From assembly GCF_002887815.1 (NCBI RefSeq), contig NZ_PDHO01000010.1, positions 1-64,000 on the forward strand: a stretch of 64,000 nucleotides of DNA, written 5' to 3'. Of this stretch, positions 58,624 to 64,000 are shown one piece after another. Numbering within the stretch: the stretch's first letter is position 1; each line of letters opens with the position of its first letter. The notes beneath the pieces were generated by a model. It was not told where the DNA came from. It worked only from the letters and a program-made list of their open reading frames with translations, and did not search any database. The DNA comes from Mycobacterium sp. ENV421 (GTDB taxonomy: Bacteria; Actinomycetota; Actinomycetes; Mycobacteriales; Mycobacteriaceae). The position numbers and the translations under genes are program-made.

Positions 58624-61431
58624 CTACCCGCCATCAACAGCGACGACGCCGCGCCGGATGTCGTCGATGGCACGGTTTGCCGTCTTACGCAGCCCGGCTT
58701 CCGGCCCGGCGTTGCGGACCTGGTCGAGCAGATCGAGCACTTGTCGGCACCACCGCACGAAATCGCCAGCCGGCAACGGGGTCCCGGCACCGGCGACATC
58801 GGAGGCCGCCAGCGCGGCCGCCAAATCGCCGATCGTCGCCCACCGATAGATGGCGGCGACGAATCCTTCGTCGGGCTCGCGTGTCGGGCTGATTCGGTGC
58901 CGGTTCTCGTCGGCCCGCAGTTGCCCGGACATCCGCCGCATCTCGACCAGCGCGCGCCGCACGTTGGCTGTCGGCATCTCGACGGCATGCGACGGGGTGG
59001 GGCCGTCGCTGCCGCGGGTCTCGAACACCACCGCGGACAGTGCGGCGGCCAGCTCGGCGGGCGCGAGCCCCTTCCAGACACCCTTGCGCAGGCATTCGGC
59101 GACCAGCAGATCGCTTTCGTTGTAGATCCGCGTCAGCAGCTTGCCGTCGGCGGTGACGGCGTACTCGTCGTCGCGCTGTTCGATGAAGCCGCGCTCGGTC
59201 AGCAACCCCACGATCCGGTCGAACGTGCGGGCCAGCGAGTTCGTCGCCGCGCTGACCTTTTTGCGGATCTGCTCGTTGTCGCGTTCGACCCGCAGATAAC
59301 GCTCGCCGATCCGAACCTGGGCCTCCCGGCCGGCCATGTCGTGCACCGAGTGCTTGCGCATCGACTCCCGCAACGCGAGCAGTTCGGGATCGATGTCGGG
59401 TGCGTCCTCGGCGTCGCCGCGGCGTTTCCTGGTCGACGGCACCCGCAGACCGGACGCCGCCGACAGCAGCGCTGAGGCCAGGTCGCGGCGTACCCGTGGC
59501 TGCCGGTGCTCCACCCGCTTGGGTAGCGTCATCGATCCGATCGCCGTCGCGACACCGGCGAAGTCGGCCGAGGAAACCCTTCCCGCCCAACGGTTTTCGG
59601 TCAACACCAGCGGCCGGGGATCGGTCGATTCGTTGGCCGCCTCCAGCACCACGGCCAAGCCGCCGCGCCGGCCCTGCGTGATGTTGATGATGTCGCCGCG
59701 GCGCAGCGCCGCCAGCGTGTCGGTGGTCGCCTGCCTGCGTTGCAGCCGCGAGGCCCGCGACTGCGCCCGCTCCCGCTCGCTGATCTTCGCGCGCAGCCGC
59801 ACGTAGTCGAGGATCGCCGGCTCGGAGTCCGGCTGCGTGCGACGGTCCCAGCCCAGTTCGGTGGCGATATCGTCGAGCATCTTCTCGCCGCGTTCGACAC
59901 CTCGGACCAGCCCCACCACCGACCGGTCGGCCTGGAACTGCGCGAACGACCGCTCCAGCAGCTGGTGGGCCTGCTCGGGTCCCATCTGGTTCACCAGATT
60001 GATCGTCATGTTGTACGACGGCGCGAACGAGCTTCGCAGCGGGAAGGTCCGGGTGGACGCCAGCCCGGCCACCTCGGCCGGTTCCACATCGGGAGTCCAC
60101 AGCACGACGGCGTGGCCCTCGACGTCGATCCCGCGCCGTCCGGCACGCCCGGTCAGCTGGGTGTACTCCCCCGGCGTCAGCGGCAGATGCTGCTCGCCGT
60201 TGAATTTGACCAGCTTCTCCAGCACGACGGTGCGGGCCGGCATATTGATGCCCAGCGCCAGTGTCTCGGTGGCGAACACGGCCCTGACCAGTCCGGCGGT
60301 GAACAGCTCCTCGACGGTGTGCCGGAAGACCGGAAGCATGCCGGCGTGGTGAGCGGCCAGCCCGCGCAGCAGCCCCTCGCGCCACTCGTAGTAGTCCAGC
60401 ACCGCCAGGTCGGTGTCGGCGAGATCGCCGCAGCGGCGGTCGATCACCTGCGCGATCCGCTTGCGGTCCTCGTCGTCGGTCAGCCGCAGCGGGCTGCGCA
60501 GGCATTGTTTGACGGCGGCGTCGCAGCCGGCGCGGGAGAAGATGAAGGTGATCGCGGGCAGCAGACCTTCGCGGTCCAGCGAGGCGATCACATCGGGCCG
60601 CGACGGCGGGCGGTGCAGGCCCGACCTGCCACCAGGACGGCCCGGCCCGCGGCGGCGCGGCTCCCAGTCCGTCAACCGTTCGGCCTCGCGGCGGTGCGCG
60701 ATGTGGCGGATGAGGTCCGGATCGACGAGGTGCTGCTTGCCCTCGCGGTCGTAGTCGAACAGGTCGAACAGCCGCTTGCCCACCAATACGTGCTGCCACA
60801 ACGGAACCGGCCGGTGCTCGTCGACCACGACGGTGGTGTCGCCGCGCACGGTCTGGATCCACCCGCCGAACTCCTCGGCGTTGCTGACCGTCGCCGACAG
60901 ACTGACCAGCCGCACGTCGTCGGGCAGATGCAAAATCACTTCCTCCCACACCGCACCGCGCATCCGGTCGGCGAGGAAATGGACCTCGTCCATCACCACA
61001 AAGGACAACGCACGCAACGTTTCGCTACCGGCGTACAACATGTTGCGCAGCACCTCGGTGGTCATCACCACCACCGGCGCGTCGCCGTTGACCGACTGAT
61101 CACCGGTCAGCAGGCCGATGTTCTCCGCGCCGTACCGGCGCACCAGGTCGTTGTGCTTCTGATTGCTCAGCGCCTTGATCGGCGTGGTGTAGAAGCACTT
61201 TCGGCCTGCGGTGAGCGCCAGGTGTACCGCGAACTCGCCGACCACCGTCTTGCCCGCGCCGGTCGGTGCGCACACCAGCACACCGTGGCCGCGTTCGAGC
61301 GCCTCACACGCCTTGCGCTGGAACGGATCGAGGGTGAACGTCAGCAGTTCGGTGAACTGCTCAAGCTGCTTCCCCGGGTCGCTACGCTCCTGCCCGCCGG
61401 AAAGCTGGGACGGCTCAGGTGATGTCGTCAT
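58624..61431 (-). CDS. helY: ATP-dependent Ski2-type helicase HelY
   Basis: A 935-aa superfamily 2 helicase probably acting on RNA. Motif [15 protein letters not shown] (about residue 54), motif [14 protein letters not shown] (DEVH), motif [18 protein letters not shown], and motif [15 protein letters not shown] are clear. The C-terminal DSHCT-type domain follows from about residue 740 to the end. Length is close to M. tuberculosis HelY. ATG 61431 is chosen because it follows the tatC overlap and gives a normal N-terminus; it overlaps tatC by 17 bp. Confidence 0.93.
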   Translation of the reverse strand: MTTSPEPSQLSGGQERSDPGKQLEQFTELLTFTLDPFQRKACEALERGHGVLVCAPTGAGKTVVGEFAVHLALTAGRKCFYTTPIKALSNQKHNDLVRRYGAENIGLLTGDQSVNGDAPVVVMTTEVLRNMLYAGSETLRALSFVVMDEVHFLADRMRGAVWEEVILHLPDDVRLVSLSATVSNAEEFGGWIQTVRGDTTVVVDEHRPVPLWQHVLVGKRLFDLFDYDREGKQHLVDPDLIRHIAHRREAERLTDWEPRRRGPGRPGGRSGLHRPPSRPDVIASLDREGLLPAITFIFSRAGCDAAVKQCLRSPLRLTDDEDRKRIAQVIDRRCGDLADTDLAVLDYYEWREGLLRGLAAHHAGMLPVFRHTVEELFTAGLVRAVFATETLALGINMPARTVVLEKLVKFNGEQHLPLTPGEYTQLTGRAGRRGIDVEGHAVVLWTPDVEPAEVAGLASTRTFPLRSSFAPSYNMTINLVNQMGPEQAHQLLERSFAQFQADRSVVGLVRGVERGEKMLDDIATELGWDRRTQPDSEPAILDYVRLRAKISERERAQSRASRLQRRQATTDTLAALRRGDIINITQGRRGGLAVVLEAANESTDPRPLVLTENRWAGRVSSADFAGVATAIGSMTLPKRVEHRQPRVRRDLASALLSAASGLRVPSTRKRRGDAEDAPDIDPELLALRESMRKHSVHDMAGREAQVRIGERYLRVERDNEQIRKKVSAATNSLARTFDRIVGLLTERGFIEQRDDEYAVTADGKLLTRIYNESDLLVAECLRKGVWKGLAPAELAAALSAVVFETRGSDGPTPSHAVEMPTANVRRALVEMRRMSGQLRADENRHRISPTREPDEGFVAAIYRWATIGDLAAALAASDVAGAGTPLPAGDFVRWCRQVLDLLDQVRNAGPEAGLRKTANRAIDDIRRGVVAVDGG

Positions 61432-62350
61432 GCTGTGCCGCATACGTCGCCGGTGTGGCCACCGGTTCCGGCGCCTCGATGGGTGCGGCCTGCTCGTCGG
61501 GAATCTCGGCCTGCGCCTCGCGCTTGGCCTTGCGCCGATCATTGATCCGGGCGATCTGGATGGCGAATTCCAGGAGCAGCGTGAGCGCGAGCCCCAGCGC
61601 CAACATCGAGAACGGGTCCGAGCCGGGCGTCGCGAACGCGGCGAAGACGAACACCCCGAAGATCAGGCCGCGGCGCCACGATTTGAGCCGCGCGTAGGTC
61701 AGCACGCCGATCAGGTTCAGCATGATGATCAGCAGCGGGAATTCGAAACTCACGCCGAAGATCAGCAGCAGGTTGATCAGGAATCCGAAGTACTGGTCGC
61801 CGGACAGTGCGGTCACCTGGACATCGCTGCCGACCGTCAAGAGGAAGTGCAGGGCCTTCGACAGGACGAAGTAGGCCAGCACGGTGCCCGACACGAACAG
61901 CAGCGCGGCGAAGAAGACGAACACCGACGCGAAGCGGCGCTCATTGCGGTACAGCCCGGGGGTGATGAAGGCCCACAACTGGTAGAGCCACACCGGGCAG
62001 GCCATCACGATGCCCGCCGTCAGACCGACCTTGAGCCGCAGCATGAACTGGTCGAACGGCGCCGTCGCCAGCAGGCGGCAGCCTCCGTCGGCACTGATGT
62101 CGGCGCGGGCCGACTGCGGCAGCGAGCAGTACGGCTCGCGTAGCCATTCACCCAGGCTCTCCACCCGCATGAACCCGTGGCTGTACCAGAGGAAACCGAT
62201 GATCGTGGTCAGCGCGACGGCGCCCATCGCGATCAGCAGGCGGTACCGCAGCTCCCGGATGTGGTCGACGAGGGACATGGTCCCGTCCGGATTGACGCGG
62301 CTGCGGCGTTGACGGGGGTCCAGCCGCGACAGGAGTTTAGGTGTGCGCAC
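61415..62350 (-). CDS. tatC: Twin-arginine translocase subunit TatC
   Basis: A 311-aa inner-membrane protein, receptor for twin-arginine signal peptides in the Tat export system. Six helices are visible, with the conserved cytoplasmic N-terminal segment [15 protein letters not shown] and the [19 protein letters not shown] loop; [10 protein letters not shown] supplies the conserved Glu in the helix. It starts with GTG. A charged C-terminal tail precedes the overlap with helY. It works with TatA 45 bp upstream. Confidence 0.95.
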   Translation of the reverse strand: MRTPKLLSRLDPRQRRSRVNPDGTMSLVDHIRELRYRLLIAMGAVALTTIIGFLWYSHGFMRVESLGEWLREPYCSLPQSARADISADGGCRLLATAPFDQFMLRLKVGLTAGIVMACPVWLYQLWAFITPGLYRNERRFASVFVFFAALLFVSGTVLAYFVLSKALHFLLTVGSDVQVTALSGDQYFGFLINLLLIFGVSFEFPLLIIMLNLIGVLTYARLKSWRRGLIFGVFVFAAFATPGSDPFSMLALGLALTLLLEFAIQIARINDRRKAKREAQAEIPDEQAAPIEAPEPVATPATYAAQHDDIT

Positions 62351-62395
62351 GGCAGCGGCAGACTACGGGCGTCGGAGCGCCCGGTTGTCGTCGGT

Positions 62396-62659
62396 TCAGG
62401 CCGGTTTGGCGTCGGTGGGGCTCTGGGCCGGCGGGGTCACCGGGGCCTCGACGCGCTCGGACTGCACCTGGGTGGGAGGCTGCGCGGGCGTGACAGGAGT
62501 GTCCGCCTTGTGCTCGTTCTGCAGCTCCTTGACCTCTGACTTGAAGATGCGCATCGACTTGCCCAGTGAGCGGGCGGCATCAGGCAACCTCTTCGACCCG
62601 AAGAGCAGCACGACCACCGCGATGAGAATCAGCCAGTGCCACGGTTGTAGAGCACCCAA
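62396..62659 (-). CDS. tatA: Twin-arginine translocase subunit TatA
   Basis: An 87-aa pore-forming Tat subunit. One N-terminal helix ([15 protein letters not shown]), the [21 protein letters not shown] hinge and amphipathic helix (written here as [15 protein letters not shown]), and a Pro/Glu-rich tail are typical. The start is TTG 62659: GGAGGTGA (62672-62665) is 6-8 nt upstream and the product then begins like M. tuberculosis TatA. The alternative GTG overlaps the ribosome site itself. Confidence 0.93.
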   Translation of the reverse strand: MGALQPWHWLILIAVVVLLFGSKRLPDAARSLGKSMRIFKSEVKELQNEHKADTPVTPAQPPTQVQSERVEAPVTPPAQSPTDAKPA

Positions 62660-62688
62660 TTTGGTCACCTCCAGAAGTTGCCTCGATG

Positions 62689-63663
62689 CTACCCCAGGTC
62701 CAGGTCGGCGTACGCGGCCAAGGCCGCGGTCGCGCTCTGACGAACACGGGCCACCAGCGACTCCGGTTCGAGAACTCGGACATCGGCGCCGAATCCCAGC
62801 AGCGCCCGGCACATCCATTCCTCGGAGGCGTAGGTCATCGACGCCTTGTGGTAGCCGTCGGGCAGTTCCTCGAGGATCCGCATCGGGTAGTACTCGAGCA
62901 TCCAGGTCGCGGTCGGTGCCAGCAGCAGGGTCGCGGCGGGCAGCGCCGGATCGGCGTCGAACAGCGAGGTGTCCGGCGGTGCCTGCTTGGCCGGCTCGGG
63001 CGGGACGGCTGCCTGGTCGAGCACGGTCGCGGAGACGATGCGGTCGAATCGGAACAGCCGCACTCCCTCGGCGTCGCGCGCCCAGGCCTGCAGATAACTG
63101 TGGTCGCCGACCAGCACCACCCGGATCGGGTCGACGACCCGGCTGGTCAAGGTGTCCCGGGACGCCGAGTAGTACTCGATGTTCAGCGCGCGACCATCAC
63201 GAACGGCGGCGCGCACCGCGGCGGCGGTGTCGCTTTCGATCGGCGCTCGCTCATCCACGGCGGCGACGGCATGGGTGTGGTCGTGGCCGACGGTGCCGGC
63301 CGCCGATTCGATCTTGGCGATGGCGCTCAGCGCGGCCTGCGGGTCGACGACACCGGGGATGTCGACCAGCGCCCGCAACGCCACCAGCAGGCCGGTGGCC
63401 TCCGGCGACGTCAGCCGCAGCGGTTCGTCCATGCCCGCCGAGAACGTCACCTTGATCGAATCGCCGGAGAACTCGAAGTCGATCAGGTCGCCGGGCCCAT
63501 ACCCGGGCAGGCCGCACATCCAGAGCTGGTCGAGGTCCTGCTCGAGTTGCTTGCGGGTCACGCCGAGATCGGCGGCGGCCTCGTCGTAGGTGATGCTGGG
63601 GTTGGCCTTGAGGTACGGCACCATGTTGAGCAGCCGCACCAGTCGCGTCGAGACAGGGGTCAT
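62689..63663 (-). CDS. pafC: DNA-damage transcription activator PafC
   Basis: A 324-aa WYL-domain regulator that, with PafB, activates the LexA-independent DNA-damage genes of mycobacteria. An N-terminal winged helix ([20 protein letters not shown]) is followed by a WYL domain ([17 protein letters not shown], then [19 protein letters not shown]) and a WCX C-terminal extension. Its ATG overlaps the pafB stop (ATGA). Confidence 0.93.
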   Translation of the reverse strand: MTPVSTRLVRLLNMVPYLKANPSITYDEAAADLGVTRKQLEQDLDQLWMCGLPGYGPGDLIDFEFSGDSIKVTFSAGMDEPLRLTSPEATGLLVALRALVDIPGVVDPQAALSAIAKIESAAGTVGHDHTHAVAAVDERAPIESDTAAAVRAAVRDGRALNIEYYSASRDTLTSRVVDPIRVVLVGDHSYLQAWARDAEGVRLFRFDRIVSATVLDQAAVPPEPAKQAPPDTSLFDADPALPAATLLLAPTATWMLEYYPMRILEELPDGYHKASMTYASEEWMCRALLGFGADVRVLEPESLVARVRQSATAALAAYADLDLG

Positions 63664-64000
63664 GCGCGATCCCCCGCCTGCGCGCGCAACCGGGCGACCA
63701 CGTCGTCGCGCAACGCGGCCGGTTCCAGAACCAGCGCGTCGGCCCCGTAGCCCGCGACTTCGCGGGCGAGCCGGTCGCGGGTGCCGATGTCGAGTTCGAT
63801 CACCTCGCCCGAGCGCCCGCCGATACTGCGCGCTCCGGCGGATTTCCCGTTGCGGCGCAACGACATCGCCTTACCGTCGGCAACCCACACCGATGCCTGC
63901 ACGCCGCTGGGGGCTTCGCCGATCGCCCGGTCGACGATGGCCCGCAGGTCGACACCGGCGGGTCTGACGACAGATCCGGGTGGGCCGACGCATGTGATGT
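63660..64000 (-). CDS. pafB: DNA-damage transcription activator PafB, 3' part
   Basis: The last 112 codons of pafB, open to the window edge. The visible WCX-like end (RAIVDRAIGEAPSGVQASVW, LRRNGKSAGARSIGGRSGE, LVLEPAALRDDVVARLRAQA) matches the C-terminus of the PafB/WYL family. The order pafB-pafC-tatA-tatC-helY is that of M. tuberculosis. The start lies outside the window. Confidence 0.88.
   Translation of the reverse strand, partial: ITCVGPPGSVVRPAGVDLRAIVDRAIGEAPSGVQASVWVADGKAMSLRRNGKSAGARSIGGRSGEVIELDIGTRDRLAREVAGYGADALVLEPAALRDDVVARLRAQAGDRA

Noticed and set aside
59740..61422. 560-codon open frame opposite helY
   Set aside because: The helicase motifs are on the minus strand; the plus frame has no start signal or known domain.

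Overview
The window is chromosomal DNA of a high-GC actinobacterium, almost certainly a rapidly growing mycobacterium (Mycolicibacterium type). The evidence is gene content: rbpA, ppm1 with lnt, the cobN and cobGHIJ / cobKML corrinoid genes, kmtR with its cation exporter, pepE, helY, tatC-tatA and pafC-pafB, in an order that largely follows the Mycobacterium tuberculosis Rv2049c-Rv2096c segment. lnt and ppm1 are separate genes (fused in M. tuberculosis). At least sixteen genes have a TANNNT -10 box only 6-8 nt before the start codon, the signature of mycobacterial leaderless transcription.

Layout. 0-7.6 kb: last gene of a polyamine-type ABC transporter behind a 35-bp tandem repeat, DedA and DUF1206 membrane proteins, pncA with an NTF2-like gene, a three-part kinase/aminotransferase fusion and an MBL hydrolase. 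7.6-12.2 kb: an uncharacterised cluster (glycosyltransferase, methyltransferase, alpha/alpha-barrel protein, divergent methyltransferase, TetR regulator) with a nearly identical 15-bp site at both the operon promoter and the tetR promoter. 12.3-15.5 kb: MscS channel, a DUF6328 remnant, a DoxX-like protein with an 11-residue-repeat tail, an RDD protein. 15.5-18.3 kb: gluconate permease, gluconokinase and a FadR-type regulator. 18.3-24.2 kb: lipoproteins, a SCO6745-family protein, a kinase-DUF7064 fusion and a type B carboxylesterase. 24.2-26.2 kb: kmtR and its CDF exporter, divergent from a quinone-reductase-like gene. 26.2-30 kb: ssuD-ssuA-ssuB-ssuC sulfonate operon.

30-42.2 kb: rbpA, ppm1-lnt, amidohydrolase, fxsA, two F420-type proteins, cobN, then a peroxiredoxin-like/TetR/haloalkane dehalogenase operon behind a strong palindrome. 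42.2-46.3 kb: moxR3/DUF58/DUF4129 operon (Rv3162c-Rv3166c type). 46.3-54.8 kb: cobG-cobH-cobIJ facing cobK-cobM-cobL, separated by a DUF222-HNH gene under a perfect LexA-box palindrome; then an SDR gene and an F420-dependent biliverdin reductase. 54.8-64 kb: pepE, an unknown gene, a 5'-3' exonuclease, a DUF4333 membrane protein, helY, tatC, tatA, pafC and the 3' part of pafB, which runs off the window.

The DNA is very compact: many 4-bp ATGA/GTGA overlaps, no gap above 300 bp, and no tRNA, rRNA, CRISPR array or insertion sequence seen. The best candidates for undescribed biology are the glycosyltransferase/methyltransferase/TetR cluster, the kinase-aminotransferase fusion, and the SOS-box-controlled DUF222-HNH gene inside the corrinoid locus.
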